From: Ailurus styani
Lineage: Eukaryota > Chordata > Mammalia > Carnivora > Ailuridae
NCBI GenBank assembly: GCA_002007465.1
Contig: LNAC01000031.1
Coordinates: forward strand, 191,750 to 255,749
Length of the DNA stretch: 64,000 nucleotides
Reading direction: 5' to 3'
The translations under genes and the position numbers were made by a program. Numbering within the stretch: the first letter of the stretch is position 1; each line of letters opens with the position of its first letter. Positions 23,764 through 35,469 of the stretch are shown here, piece by piece. Under the pieces are notes generated by a model, which worked only from the letters and a program-made list of their open reading frames with translations, did not search any database and was not told the DNA's origin.

Positions 23764-24466
23764 TATATAGCACCGAGGACTAATTAGTTATTGCTCTACC
23801 AACAACATGATTTGAGTTCCAAAACAGTTTTGACTCAAGGGTGGTTGACATTGTGTGATTTCTTTTATTTATTTGAAGCTCAAAAAAGAGGCAAATCTAA
23901 TGGTTGGTGTTCCAGTCAGTTAGGGATTCTGGGGGGAATTGTGAACTACAGACTTATGGGCAATACTGTTAGTGTTATGAGAATATTCAATTTCATGGTT
24001 TTGTTAGCAGTTACATGAATGTGTTTACTTTTTTGAGCCATACACTTGTGATTAGTGCCTTTTTACATGTGTGTACTTCAATAAAGTGTTGAAAAGGAAA
24101 GGAAGTAAATTGTTGTGGAAAGCAGACTTGAATCTATTCATGCCATCATATTTACAAAGTGAGAATAAGTCCTAAGAGGTAACCTGTATAGGAACTGAGA
24201 GCATCATGAACTTTGTTTTCGTGTGTCAGGTGCATGAGGGTAGTCTCAGGTGAAAAATGGTCCATATTCGTCACAATGATCCCAGTCTCTGTCTATACGG
24301 TGAGTACAATGGTTAGTGTGATATGCAAAATCATTTTTAGCAAGAAGTACCCTCAGCTATATGTGGAAAATCTCTAGATGGGAATAGTGCTCTGATTAAG
24401 ACATATCGAGGTCACCTTGCTTGTCATTCATGACTTGGGTAAGCCGAAAAACAGAACCCAGGCTTC
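23764..24466. other. Unassigned sequence
   Basis: Ordinary noncoding-looking DNA between the MER20 relic and the purine tract. The 75-codon frame at 23791-24018 is not supported. Confidence 0.5.
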
Positions 24467-24648
24467 GGGAAGAAAGAAAGAAAAGAAGGAAAAGAAGGAA
24501 GGGAAGGGAAGGGGAGGAAGGAAGGAAGGAAGGAAGGAAGGAAGGAAGGAAGGAAGGGAGGAAAAAGAAAGGAAGGAAGGAAGGAAGGAAGGAAAGAAGG
24601 AAGGGAAGAAAAGAAGAAAAAAGAAGGAAGGAAAAAAGAAAGAGAGAA
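24467..24648 (+). repeat. 182-nt uninterrupted polypurine tract, (GGAA)n-rich
   Basis: Every base on the plus strand from 24467 to 24648 is A or G. The core is (GGAA)n at about 24515-24556 and 24570-24595, flanked by gaaa/gaag variants. The lysine/glutamate/arginine-rich and the serine/phenylalanine/leucine-rich frames in this area (both strands) are artefacts of the repeat. Confidence 0.98.
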
Positions 24649-25667
24649 TGAAAGAGCAAAACAAAAGACAAACCAAAAAAGCCCTCCACATTTTACCTGT
24701 CAAGCAAGAATGGAAAATCTGTGACCCAGGATTTAGCCACAGGACAAGTGACTAGACAAAGGGTATGTCCTGGAATTGGCCTATACCTTAGAGAACTGGG
24801 TAAAAAGAAAATGTACAAGTAGATCCTGGAACCAGTGGGAAAGGACAAAATGTTAAATACAGAACGCACTGAGAAAAACCACTTCCCAAAGCAAGTATTT
24901 CCCAATTGAGGTCATTATGAAAATATTACAGCTAGAGGCAGAAGGTGGAGTAAAGAAATATCAGTGCACACAAGGAAAAGTCTTTTATAGCACACTTGTG
25001 AATTCTGCTAAGAGCAAAATTGTATCTGCAAAGGGAGCTGAACAGGCTTTGACAGTAATTTGCTTCAGTCATTATTATTAGTGAGTTAGTGTCCTGTGTG
25101 GTAAGAGCAAAGAAATATTTCAAAATATATATTTCGGTTCTGAAAATGTGGGCTCATTTTAACACTCCAGTTCATGATAACTGTTGCAGTAGCTAAATAA
25201 GAGCTGCAGACTACTAGAGAAGAAAAACATATCTACATGACAAAGTCACAAATATTCATACCCCACTCATTTAGTTGAAATTTTGAAAACAATAGCTGTG
25301 CACAAAAATATCTCATTCTTTCCTACCAAAAGTAATTATTTGTACTTAAATAATAACTTATTTAGTAAGTATGTTACATTTGAATGTGTTCCAGTTCCAA
25401 CAGACAAAGCTGCAGGGAAATAACTAACTGCACAAAAATGCCTGAATGAAGACGACACGTAGTCACATTCCCTGTCGTGACACCAAGCATAAGGGCTAAA
25501 ATCAAAAAGATTTGCAAAACCAAGTGTTAGTGAACAATAAGGCAAATGGAATCCTCATAGATCCCAGCAGAGGATGTGAAAGGGGCACTAACTACACTTT
25601 GGAGATGACTTTGGCAGTTTCTTTTAGACACTGGCAACTGCAAAAACAAGCAAAGACAGAACAGAAC
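24649..25667. other. Unassigned sequence
   Basis: No gene and no recognised repeat in this kilobase. Frames at 24693-24905, 24932-25123 and 25336-25545 are short, on the minus strand and without domains. Confidence 0.5.
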
Positions 25668-26060
25668 AAAACAACTGTCCATTAACAGGAGAATGGATAC
25701 GTGTGTACCGTTCAGTCATACAATGATATATTACTGAGCAATATAAAAGAATGAGTTTCTGATTTAGTGAACTTCAAGACCGTAAGGCATAAATCTGAAT
25801 GAAAGACGTCAAACATGAGAAAACAAATAAAACTAATTACTGCTGATAGAGGTTAGAAAGTTCCCACTACTGGGTACACCAGGTTGGGGGACGTAACTAT
25901 AAACAGATTAAGGAAAATTCGGGGATGATGCAAATAGTTTATAATGTTTATTTGCTTTGCATGTAGTTAGATGGGGCTATGGAATGGTCAAGTTCATCAA
26001 ACTGAACACAAGATGCGTGCATTTTATTCGTTGAAAATAGATCTTGATTGAAAAATTTAC
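25668..26060 (+). mobile_element. Old L1 (L1M-type) 3' end
   Basis: tccattaacaggagaatgga, cagtcatacaatgatatatt, actgagcaatataaaagaat, then the 3' UTR-like tactgggtacaccaggttgg and gttcatcaaactgaacacaa, gtgcattttattcgttg. The order matches the end of L1M elements. Confidence 0.85.
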
Positions 26061-28155
26061 CAAAGTTTGGGATATAAGGACACCACTTTGTGCTTTCTGG
26101 GAAAGAATGTGGATCAGCAAAGATATCTCACTGATCCTTATTCCATGTTTATGTATTTCAGGACTCCAAGAAGATAATACTTAGTTTTAGGCTTTATAGC
26201 TAGTTTCTTTCAGTTATGATAAGCTTTAAAAAGGCAGGTATAGTAGAAACATAATTAAACTATTTCCTTGAGGTGAATTGACAAAGTAGACTTATTTTTC
26301 CTTGAGCTGATGGAGGATATATTATTTAACTTTACCTACTGTTGTTAGCTATTTTAAAGAAATATTGCCCTATTTTAGTGTTCAATGGTCTGTAAAGGTT
26401 TCAAGGTTGGGAAATAATAATTTCTTCAACCAAATTTAGTTTCTCAATACAATTGGCCATATGCCAACATTATATCATTCAGGTACACTTTATTGGCAAA
26501 TTGTTTTGATATATCTTTGTAATTTATAGGAAGAAAAAGTTGTGTTACTTATGAACAGAGGCAGAAAGCTGTTTGTGTGGGATTGTTCCTTCCTGCCTTA
26601 CCACAGAATTTATAAGCTGATAAACATTTTGAATTTCATCCAGTATATAACCATCTGATGTAAATAAATGAGCCAAACGGATAGTCGAGTTTAGGGGGAG
26701 ATTTTAAAAAGTAGAAGCCAGTAAATTTAGATGAGTGAGTGGTTTCTACAAACCAAGAATATTATACATTAAGATTACAGAAATTGTGAAACACTATCAA
26801 CCTTGAGCTGACAGACCACTAATTCTAAATTGATGACAGTTTAGGTATAAAAAGGTTTCAGGTCCTTAGACTAATGAAACTTAAGTCTGACTAAATTCTG
26901 GAGAAACACGGAGAACTTTTGAAATACATAGCTATATTGGTCTCACTCCACAATAATTTCAGGGAGTAGGGCTGGCTGATCATAAATCCTGAGATGGTTC
27001 TAACATGCAACAAGATTGTGGAACCGCGAGCAGCTCTGAGAACCTTTCAGGAATCAATTCTAAACCCAAGCTAGGATAAAGGGAGATATGATAAAATTTG
27101 GATACTGTAGCAGATAAATGTAACATTCCTAATTATTATTTAATAACGCTGGGTCTTGTTTTCGTCATAATGCAAAATCAAAGCATTGAAATCTATGGTC
27201 ATTAGAGTCCTCTCAGGCTCGTAAATTCCTTCATGAAGTCTCTCTGTGTGATGTCCCATGAGAGGTGAATAAGTTCAGCTTTTTTCAGCCTTCCCTTCAT
27301 TTTGGTATTAACTTAGCTTACTTTTTTGTAAAATGTTACCTGTCCTTGGAAACACAGTATAAGAAAACCAAAATTTTCAGGGGTAAGTCCTTTCACATAG
27401 AATACCTCTTTTCAATTTTTCTGACCTTATGAATTGCAACAGAAATAAAATAAAATTAAATTAAAATAAAATAAAATAAAATAAAATAAAATGTCTAAAT
27501 ATAATGAATGTGATTCCAAGTGCTACTATGCCTGTACTACATTTTACTTAAGATCTAACAGCTAAATCTGAGAACACTCTCCATCTTTTTGTCTGGGGGC
27601 AATAACCACATTGAAGAGTTAAATGCTGAAGTTCTGATTCTATATTCCAAACATAATTTACTTTTATATTTCCTGCTATTTGCATCATTGATGGTGAATG
27701 ACAGCCTTCAAAGGCAAGAAACAAACAATATCTTATATAGTCTGCTTGGTCACATGTTTGAGGGATAGCTCTCCGAACAGCATCACTGGGGAAACTCGTC
27801 CTTTTATAAGAATCAGGTGCATAGTCCCTATCTTGGCATAGGGGATATCCTGAGAAAGACATTTTACACATACATTTTCTGTATCGCTGAAACTAATTGG
27901 TAAAAATATCAAATGCTGAGCCTAAGGAATGGACCAGGAAAGGGAAAGGATGAAGTAGCAACTGTGATGGGCCGCAACCGCAGCAAAAGGGGTAGACAAA
28001 AAGCAAGCTCTTTGTAGTCTGAAAGCTAACAAGAGAAGCAAAAGCAAATCAAAGAACCATATTTGTGAGAGTATTTGAAAACCATGGCAAAAAAGAAAAC
28101 CAGTAGGAGAAAAAAAAGAGTCCGCAACGATTCAAAGAAAGATGGCAATGTCCTT
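26061..28155. other. Unassigned sequence with a short (TAAAA)n
   Basis: No supported gene. 27443-27492 is an (AAAAT)n run. The 107-codon minus-strand frame at 27548-27871 has no recognisable domain. From 27969 the plus strand is lysine/arginine-rich when read from an ATG, but stops after about 17 codons. Confidence 0.5.
27443..27492 (+). repeat. (AAAAT)n microsatellite
   Basis: aaataaaataaaattaaatt leads into seven or so aaaat units. Simple repeat. Confidence 0.95.
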
Positions 28156-28174
28156 TTCTTTTTTTAAAGAATTT

Positions 28175-28216
<42 letters not shown>

Positions 28217-28353
28217 ACAAGCAGCAGGAGTGGCAGGCAGAGGGGGTGATGCAGGCTCCCAGACGAGCAAGAAGCCCAATGTGGGACTTGATCCCAGGAC
28301 CACGGGATCATGACCTAAGCCACAGGCAGAGCCACCCAGACATCAGGCATCCT
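28156..28353 (-). mobile_element. CAN-SINE with expanded (GA)n and shortened head
   Basis: aaagaatttgtcagagagag, gggatcatgacctaagccac, then cagagccacccagacatcag. Part of the tRNA-related head is deleted: the usual ~20 bp between gcaga and gccaccca are missing. (AG)n spans 28178-28214. The TSD resembles ggcaatgtcctt (from 28144) and agcaatgtctta (from 28354). Confidence 0.88.
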
Positions 28354-28390
28354 AGCAATGTCTTAATAGAAACATACGACCATACATCTA

Positions 28391-28423
<33 letters not shown>
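28391..28423 (+). repeat. Poly(A) run, 33 nt
   Basis: An uninterrupted A tract that is not joined to the neighbouring SINE, which ends about 38 bp earlier. It could be the tail of an unrecognised retrocopy or a simple expansion. Confidence 0.9.
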
Positions 28424-28426
<3 letters not shown>

Positions 28427-29289
28427 AGAAGAGAACAGAAGCACAAGGGCATGAAAGGAAATAGGAAACGCAACGCCAACATTGTCATTTCTCAGAAACG
28501 AATATTGTTTGGCAATATTGCCTATACTCTTGTCAAAGAAATATCTTTTTCTTTTTTTGATAATCTCAATTTGATAACTCTGTGTTTGATATTTTGGATT
28601 TGGGTTCTTTCCTCGCAAGATCATTGTTCACATGTAATGAAACAGATGCCTGGTAAAATAGAAAGCAGTTATGCACTCAGGGAAAGTGTAAAGAATATCA
28701 TTGTGAACTCCACCAAATGCTAAATTTAAACATTATAATCTTCAAATGAAGTTTTAGGTTAAAAATTATATTGATTTAAATAAAAGGTATTTTTTGCATG
28801 TTCACATTTGGTTTTCTTCTGTGTTCATCACGCTTTTCTCAGCACCCTCTCCGATGTGGGAGGTGGAACGGAAAGTTCCCATCCTCTAATCACCTGATAG
28901 TTTCTTTTCTTGGCAATCAGCCCCCACACTTGGGTGGGTCCTAAAATCAGTCATTAACATAACAAAACATCACTATAGCCCTCATCGCTTAGGAAATTCA
29001 GAGTGTTTTAGGAGCTCTGTGCCAAAAACAGGGATGAAGACCAAATACATATTTCATACTATAAATCACCTCACTGGAAGTGAGGGATAAACCTGAGAGG
29101 AATTAAACTCAGGTTCCAGTGACTCAAGAGACCCTGCTAGGTCTGTACAATTCCTGTGGTTTACTGGTAGAAGTCATCCTTGAACTCTATGAGATATACT
29201 AATACTTCTCAAATCAAATATATTGGGTCAACTTTTTGCCTAAGCTGATGTGAGTTGGATTTCTGTTGCTCAAAAATAAAACTTCTGAT
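28424..29289. other. Unassigned sequence
   Basis: The 90-codon frame at 28451-28723 has no recognisable domain and no repeat relationship that I can name; it is not called. Confidence 0.45.
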
Positions 29290-29680
29290 TAATTACAATT
29301 TTATTTATAATGGCAACAAAAGTGAAATTCTGGCATTAGCATATTAGGTAAATTATGGTACTTTAATATACTGGAATTTTATGCAGCTATGAAAAATCAC
29401 ATTAAAAAATAATGGTCTAGGCAGTTGTTTGCATTGTAATATTATATGGAAATTGAGAATACAAACAATATGATTCTATTAGTTGATGCTAATATCTTAG
29501 AACTTATAAAAAGAAAATATATCAAAAGGAACACACATATTAATAGCTATTGCCACAAGATAATGGGATTATATTTGATTTTTTATTATTCCCTACTCTT
29601 TTCTTTTTCAACAATGAATGTATATTGCTTTTATAATAAGAAAAATAATTCACTTTATTTGAAGTGCTGTTGTGATTAAA
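29290..29680 (+). mobile_element. Old L1 (L1M-type) 3' end
   Basis: ggtaaattatggtactttaa, ggaattttatgcagctatga, atatgattctattagttgat, atgggattatatttgatttt, caatgaatgtatattgcttt, tataataagaaaaataattc follow the terminal ORF2/3' UTR of the old L1M type with atgcagct-at and acaatgagcatgtattactt. Confidence 0.78.
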
Positions 29681-30214
29681 AAGCAATTTAAGCCTTAGAA
29701 AAGGAGTAGATAATTCACTTGTTCTTAGTAAAAATAACAGTCAAAAAAGGACACTGGATTATATTCCTAAACTGTTTTTAGACAAAGATGTTAATGAATC
29801 TTTCTATGTTTGTTTTTCTTAAAAAGTGCCAGTTTCTATTGAATTAAAAAGCAAATGTAAAATATCTAAATTTAAGACAATTTTGTATCAAGTAAAATTT
29901 CTCTTTTGTCTCAGGTATTAATTCTCTAGTCCCTAAGTACCTTCTCCAGTGTCAGCAGCAAAACTGTCTTGGTATTTTTTAGGAATCATACAACTGCCAT
30001 GAATTTCTAATTATTACAACTATATTTTGTCATCTTTTGTTCTAGCAGATTCAACTATTTTTAGTTCATACATTCATGATATGCAATAGATAAGTATCTC
30101 AAGCAGATTTTAAGTGATGACAGACTGAAAAATCAGTCTCTGTCTGGATAGAAAAATCACCTCTGTCTGGATAGAAGAAGCAGTTATCATTTCACTGAGA
30201 GCTAGTGAGAATCA
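29681..30214. other. Unassigned sequence
   Basis: A+T-rich; contains a short local repeat (agtctctgtctggatagaa / acctctgtctggatagaa) at 30138-30177. Nothing else seen. Confidence 0.5.
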
Positions 30215-30512
30215 ACATAGTTAAACCACAACATTTACTTAGCTCCTATGTGCCAACCAATAATCCATACAATATAGGAGGATACTTGAGAAATGCATAG
30301 CATTTTTTAATAGTTTCTTCTATCAGCTGTAAGTTCCTAGCAGTAGATGCCAAGAACTACACTCAATGATTTACACAACTCTGAGTAAGTACTATTGTGA
30401 TTTTAGGAATCAGGTTCTTGGGGCTTGGGAATGGGCAGTTACAAAGCTTGCCCAAAGTAACATGAATAGACAGAAGCAGTTGGTCTGCTGGGCTTCAAAT
30501 CCTGTGCATTTT
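30215..30512 (-). mobile_element. MIR SINE relic
   Basis: catttacttagctcctatgt, actcaatgatttacacaact, gggcagttacaaagcttgcc, caaagtaacatgaatag, tgggcttcaaatcctgtgca follow the complement of MIR in order (gagcacctactatgtgcc ... cttgcccaaggtcac ... gaacccaggcagtctg). Confidence 0.7.
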
Positions 30513-30921
30513 AATGCTTAATATTTTCGTGAAACCTATAAATGTAATATATAGAAGGCACTCACTGTCTTGGCCTATAGCTTTAACTGTGTAATATGTC
30601 TCATTCTACTTGCACTATTAGTCTCCCTTACCTACTAGATAGTGACAGGTGAGCTATAGGTTGGAAACAATATACAGAGGGACTTGTTGCATGCAGTCAG
30701 AATGTTAGTGTTTAATGGTAATATAGACAGAAGATGGGAAATGGGATAAACGATGCATGAAGAATAAATTTTAGAAGAGGCTAGGAATGTAACAAAACCC
30801 CATTCTTTTTGAGACTAGTTTCAGGATTGTTCTGTGACTCAGAATATGTTGGGCCTGTGGGTACTTACAAGGTTGTGTGAGTAAACGGTACTGTGGTTTG
30901 GGAAGGCGAGTGGGAAAATAT

Positions 30922-31152
30922 AAGGCAGTGGTTCAGAGAAGAATTATAATACCCAAGTTCAAATCCTAGTCTGTCATGTATTTGTAGCATGAACTTGGGA
31001 GAGTCAATTTTCCTCTTCTGTTCCACAGTTTTCTCAATTGCAATAAAAAAGTGAGAATAGCACATTTCTCATAGGGTTGTTCAGGGTTAAGTTAGATACC
31101 ACAGCACTTAATCTAACATTTGGCACATTGTGTACACTTGATAAATGTAGCT
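30922..31152 (+). mobile_element. MIR SINE, nearly full length
   Basis: aaggcagtggttcagagaag, caagttcaaatcctagtctg, gaacttgggagagtcaattt, tccacagttttctcaattgc, ctcatagggttgttcagggt, atttggcacattgtgtacac, ttgataaatgtagc match MIR from head to 3' end. The minus-strand frame at 30865-31065 is only a reading of it. Confidence 0.88.
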
Positions 31153-31214
31153 CTCTGAGCCATGAAGATTCTCCTTGGTATGGAGAAGATAAATCCTATA
31201 GCTAAATTTTAAAG

Positions 31215-31485
31215 CTGCCACTATTTTTTCTAATTATGGTAAAATATAAACAACATAAAATTTACCATTCTTAAGTGTATACATAAGTTATATTAAATAT
31301 TTTCACACTGTTGTGCAACCATTACTGCTATACATCTCAAGAGATTTTTAATCATTCCAAACCAAAACTCTATACCCATTAAACAATAGCTCTGCATTGT
31401 CCCCTCCCTTACCCCCTGATAAGCTCTGTTCTATTTTCTATGCATTTTATTATTCTAGGAATTATACTATATATGTAAGCACATA
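31215..31485 (-). mobile_element. Old L1 relic
   Basis: tggtaaaatataaacaacat, aaatttaccattcttaagtg, cacactgttgtgcaaccatt, ccaaaccaaaactctatacc, cattaaacaatagctctgca match the complement of an L1M 3' region often seen as aaaatttaccattttaacca and gtgcaaccatcaccacta. Confidence 0.8.
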
Positions 31486-31534
31486 TGCCTATATGTATAT
31501 AGGTAGGTAAGTACATATTTATTTTTTATATGAA

Positions 31535-31655
31535 TTCTTCCACAAGAATATAAGCCACTACAGTACAAACATTTTGTCTATTATCTCTACTAATAATTCT
31601 TCAGCTCCCCAGTTTATGACATATAGATGGTACACAAGAAATGTTAGTAAAACAA
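31535..31655 (+). mobile_element. L2 LINE 3' terminal fragment
   Basis: caagaatataagccactaca, acattttgtctattatctct and gtacacaagaaatgttagta follow the L2 terminus (gaatgtaagctccatgaggg ... tagtaggtgctcaataaatg). Confidence 0.6.
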
Positions 31656-31799
31656 GTGAATTAAAGAATGTGTGGTAATCTTACTTTTTATCTATGCTCC
31701 AAAATTCCCTGAAAATAACCACTATGTCTTTTCCCTTTTCCCCACATTCACATCATGAAAAGTAAATCCATCTTAAAAGTAGAATTATTTAGAATAGTC

Positions 31800-32440
31800 A
31801 CCATTACGAAAAAGGCAATACCCAGTGTGGACAGCTCAAACCCTCACACGTTGCTAGTAGGAGTAAAACTCATGCACACATTGTGGAAAACTGCTTGATG
31901 CTACCTACTAAAAGTAAATATATGCAATACTAAGGACATCTATTCCATTTATACACACATGAATGTATTCATTTCTACCAAAAGGTCTACACAATAATCC
32001 TCATAGCAACATTGTTCCCAGGGTGTGAAAACAAACCAACCTGAATATCTTTACAGTAGAATGGTTAAAGGAACAGTGGTGTAGCTATAAAGCTGAACAC
32101 TCTTCAGCAAGGAGAATGAACAAATCCATAAATATATATGGCAAAAGTATCATCGAATAAGATAAGCCAGACCTAAGAAAAGTGCTTACTGAATTATTTT
32201 TTACATAAATTTTAACAATAACTGAAACTAATGTATGGTGTTAGAATTCAAGACAAATGCTGTCCTTGGAAGGATGAGCTGGGTGGTGATTGATACAGGA
32301 AGGGAGAGGGCTTCTCATGTTTTAATAATGTAATGTTTCTTGATCTGGATTTTGGTTACATGGGTATGCTTACTTTGTGGATATTCAACAAATCTATCCA
32401 TCCCAAAAATATATTTAACTTGTCTTTGTATATAAAATAT
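31800..32440 (+). mobile_element. Old L1 (L1M-type) ORF2 3' end and 3' UTR
   Basis: aaaccctcacacgttgctag, ttgtggaaaactgcttgatg, catagcaacattgttcccag, accaacctgaatatctttac and agataagccagacctaagaa lead into the 3' UTR gcttctcatgttttaataat, gtaatgtttcttgatctgga, ttggttacatgggtatgctt. These are the stock L1 sentences in correct order. Confidence 0.88.
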
Positions 32441-33202
32441 GTCAATAGAAATGCTTACATAAAAAAATGAAGAGTTTGTAAAAGTTCTTTGGAACAAAAA
32501 TGGTGTTGATGCTTAAATTACCTAGTAAGTTCTACCCCACTTTGATTTTGATTTGATGATTTCTTTCTATACTGCCACTTTCCTATTGTCTAAGAAGAAG
32601 GCATTTTACATTTCTTTCACATTTTTAGTTCTTGTTAATTTATAGATCAGTCTAGAAAACTAGCACTGCAGCCAAGTTAAATGGTTATGTAAAAACTGAA
32701 GGAATTCAAGTGTCTACAGAATATAAGTAGCATCATAGACTAAGAGAAACTTTTAGATTAGATTTTTCTAAGACTGTTATTTTATTTTGATTTTATAATA
32801 TATTTTACTTAGACCATATCAAGTTCTGCATAAATTGGATCACTAACTTGACATTCAACTCTGATAGCACATTTCCAATAATATAACTATATAAAAGTCT
32901 ATAATAACAATTTCACATCTAATAGTTTTATTTTTCTAAAAACATCATTTTGCTGAATACTTAGATTTGCAATAGACATCATTGGGAAAATAAATAAACA
33001 CCATTATGCTGATTCTGTATTAATGATTGTATACAGTTGATCATTTGATAGTGGAATGAGCAATTATCCATCATGGTTTGGGGAGTTTCTTTACGCCTAT
33101 GATATAAGAAATATAAAAACTACTTTCAAAAATATGTTATTGGAAATACTTTCTGTTGGGTAGTAATCTTTTACATGACTTTCTGTATACTTAATAAACA
33201 GG
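32441..33202. other. A+T-rich sequence, nothing recognised
   Basis: No gene and no recognised repeat. Confidence 0.5.
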
Positions 33203-33252
33203 ATATGAATCTAGGAACTGATAGTAGATATGAATCTAAAAACTGATAGTAG
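33203..33252. repeat. 25-bp direct tandem duplication (two units)
   Basis: Units 33203-33227 and 33228-33252 differ only by gg versus aa in the middle (23 of 25 identical). The second copy abuts the SINE that follows. Confidence 0.92.
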
Positions 33253-33446
33253 GGGAGACCTGTGTGGCTCAGCTGATTAAGCTTCTGACTCCTGGTTTCA
33301 GTTCAGGTTATGATCTCAGAGTCATGATATTGAGCCCTGTGTGGTGTGGTGTTGGGCTCTGTGCTCAGTGGGGAGTATGTTTGAGATTCTCTGCCTCTCC
33401 CTCTCCATCTGCCCCTCCCCCCAACCCATGCTCATTCTCTCTCTGT

Positions 33447-33477
<31 letters not shown>

Positions 33478-33503
33478 GAATAAATAAAATCTTTAGAAAA
33501 ATA
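33253..33503 (+). mobile_element. CAN-SINE, older subfamily
   Basis: gggagacctgtgtggctcag, ctgattaagcttctgactcc, ttcaggttatgatctcagag, tctctgcctctccctctcca, then an (AAAT)n tail at 33450-33490. The head and middle are diverged. The longer atgatctcagagtcatgata region resembles older carnivore SINE subfamilies. Confidence 0.9.
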
Positions 33504-34004
33504 AAAGTTGATATTATGTACATGACTTACACTACAAATATTGACAGAAACTTTCTTGATTTTATGATGTTCAATCTAGTATCATGTGAGGAAAAAAAGT
33601 TTTTTCTAAAATTACCTCTATTAAAATGCAGGACTTCTTAAAAATACATTGTAATAGTCAAAGTTTTTCCTTATATACAGAATCCTGTTTTGGCTAAAAT
33701 TGAATCAAGAGGCCATCTGTGTATACTCACACATATCCATAGGAAGGACACCCAGGCTGAAAATCTTTTCCATATATAAGTAAGCATATTCAGAAATGAT
33801 TATGTATTCAGATAGTATTTAAATTTTTAACTAAATCATTGATTTTTATTTCTTCAATTCCTCATTGTAAATTACCTAGATAATTTCTTCTGTTTACCAT
33901 TTTATTTCATCAGTGTAGAAATTAGAATTGTTTAAGTTATGGAATACTAATTCATTATTTAGATTTTAAGATTAGAGTGTGCTAAATTTTTAAAATGTTT
34001 TTTG
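33504..34004. other. A+T-rich sequence, nothing recognised
   Basis: No gene or repeat assigned. Confidence 0.5.
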
Positions 34005-35068
34005 ATCTGAATATAATTTTGTAACAAAATTCATCATTTGAAGAGTAGAGTTTGATGAGTTTTAACAGATATACTGAGGCTTATAAACTCCACTAAAATC
34101 AAGATAGAGAACATTTAATTCACCCGAAAAGTTTTGAGGACACCTTGCAATCATTTTTTTTCCCCACAACCCTACACCTTAGCAACCCTGATTACTCTGA
34201 TTCCTATTCCTATATTTTGGGTTTTTCTAAAATGCCATATAAGTAGACATATAGAGTATGCAGTCTTAGGATTTTCTATTTTGGGTAATGGTATAAGGCT
34301 TCATCCATGTCACTGCATGTACCTGCAGCCATTATTTATTACTGCTAAATACTAAGCCATTATACTATGCCATTTATTACAGCAGAATACTATGCCACAT
34401 TCTATTCATCCATTTATGTCTTGATGGACATTAGGTTCTTTGCTAGTTGGATATTATTATGAATGCAGCTATAAATATTTGTGTATAGTCTCTGTGGATA
34501 TGCTTTAATTTCTCAGTCAAATGCCTAGGAGTGGAATTGCTGTAGAGGCATGATGATAAATGTTTAACAACCAGCTTTCTGGAGGGCTGTGAGAGGAGAA
34601 AACTTTGATTTGTAATATTTGGTTATTGCCATAGTGCAAATATTTCCATTGTGACTGATTTCACACTACAAAACATTACACCCTGAAGGCAAAGTTGAGA
34701 AGAGATGCACACAGAGAACTCTTGTGAGGCCAGTGTAAGCAAGGGCTAGAACACACATCGTAGAACTGCTAGTTTAAAGAGTTAAGTGCATGTGTAACTA
34801 TAAGAAACTTCCAAACTGTTTGCCTTTTTATATTTTCACCAGAATTATATGAGAATTCCACTATCACTTGGTCAGACTTTTTAAATGTTAGCCACTGTAG
34901 TGTTAGTAAAATCTCATTGTTATTTCAATTTGTATTACCTGATGACTAATGATAGTGAGCATCTATTCATGTGCCTATTAACCACTTGTGTATCACCTTT
35001 GTGTCTGTTCATATTTTTTCCCAGTTTGTATTCAGATTATATTTTTTATTGAATTATAAGAATTCTTT
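34005..35068 (-). mobile_element. Old L1 (L1M-type) ORF2 region, interrupted
   Basis: Complement of L1: tttgatgagttttaacagat, tccctattcc-like cctgattactctgattccta, aaaatgccatataagtagac, gaatgcagctataaatattt, gcctaggagtggaattgctg. After an insertion it resumes with tataagaaacttccaaactg, ttcaccagaattatatgaga, tttcaatttgtattacctga. About 220 bp at 34569-34787 do not belong to L1. Confidence 0.88.
34569..34787. other. Unassigned ~220-bp insertion within an L1 relic
   Basis: The L1 text breaks after tgtttaac and resumes before tataagaaac. The flanks atgtttaac and atgtgtaac are similar, suggesting a short TSD. The insert (gccatagtgcaaatatttcc, ttctagcccttgc complement) looks like an old short interspersed element or DNA transposon but I do not recognise the family. 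Confidence 0.5.
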
Positions 35069-35275
35069 GGGAGTGGTTCTAAACTCAAATCAACATTAAG
35101 CCAAGTCCAATTAATGTCAAGCCAAAGCATAAAATCCCACCTGATTCCCAGTCTTGACTGACTGACCTACTAATCTTCTGCAGATCCCACAGTGAGTGAT
35201 ATAGAAATACTTGCTTGCCATTGTGATATTTGAAGCTATTTATTTCCCAGACTATTTTTGCAACAACAAATTCTT

Positions 35276-35279
35276 TATT

Positions 35280-35310
<31 letters not shown>

Positions 35311-35469
35311 TGAAAGAGAAAGAGAGCATGAGAGCAGGGTGAGGGGCAGAGGGAGAAGTAGATTCCCACTGGGCAAAAAGCCCGATGCAGGGCTCCTTCT
35401 TGGGACTCCAGGATCATGGCCTGAGCTGAAGGCAGATATTTAACTGACTGAGCCACCCAGGCACACCAC
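35276..35469 (-). mobile_element. CAN-SINE, full length
   Basis: (TTTTA)n tail complement at 35276-35303, tatttgaaagagaaagagag, ggatcatggcctgagctgaa, ending gagccacccaggcacacca. Perfect 15-bp TSD CAACAACAAATTCTT at 35261-35275 and 35470-35484. Confidence 0.95.

Noticed and set aside
24467..24648. CRISPR-like or satellite array
   Set aside because: The unit is a 4-bp microsatellite without spacers, and the organism is a mammal.
24396..24755. Four overlapping open frames over the purine tract on both strands (Lys/Glu/Arg-rich and Ser/Phe/Leu-rich)
   Set aside because: They are direct translations of (GGAA)n; any frame through a stop-free simple repeat stays open. No gene is implied.
27548..27871. 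107-codon minus-strand frame, the longest one outside repeats and the gap
   Set aside because: No recognised domain, no splice context and no codon signal distinct from chance; a single frame of this length is expected in 64 kb.
27969..28020. Arg/Lys-rich reading from an ATG (MGRNRSKRGRQKASSL)
   Set aside because: It stops after about 17 codons, and later basic readings are in broken frames. I do not recognise a parent protein.
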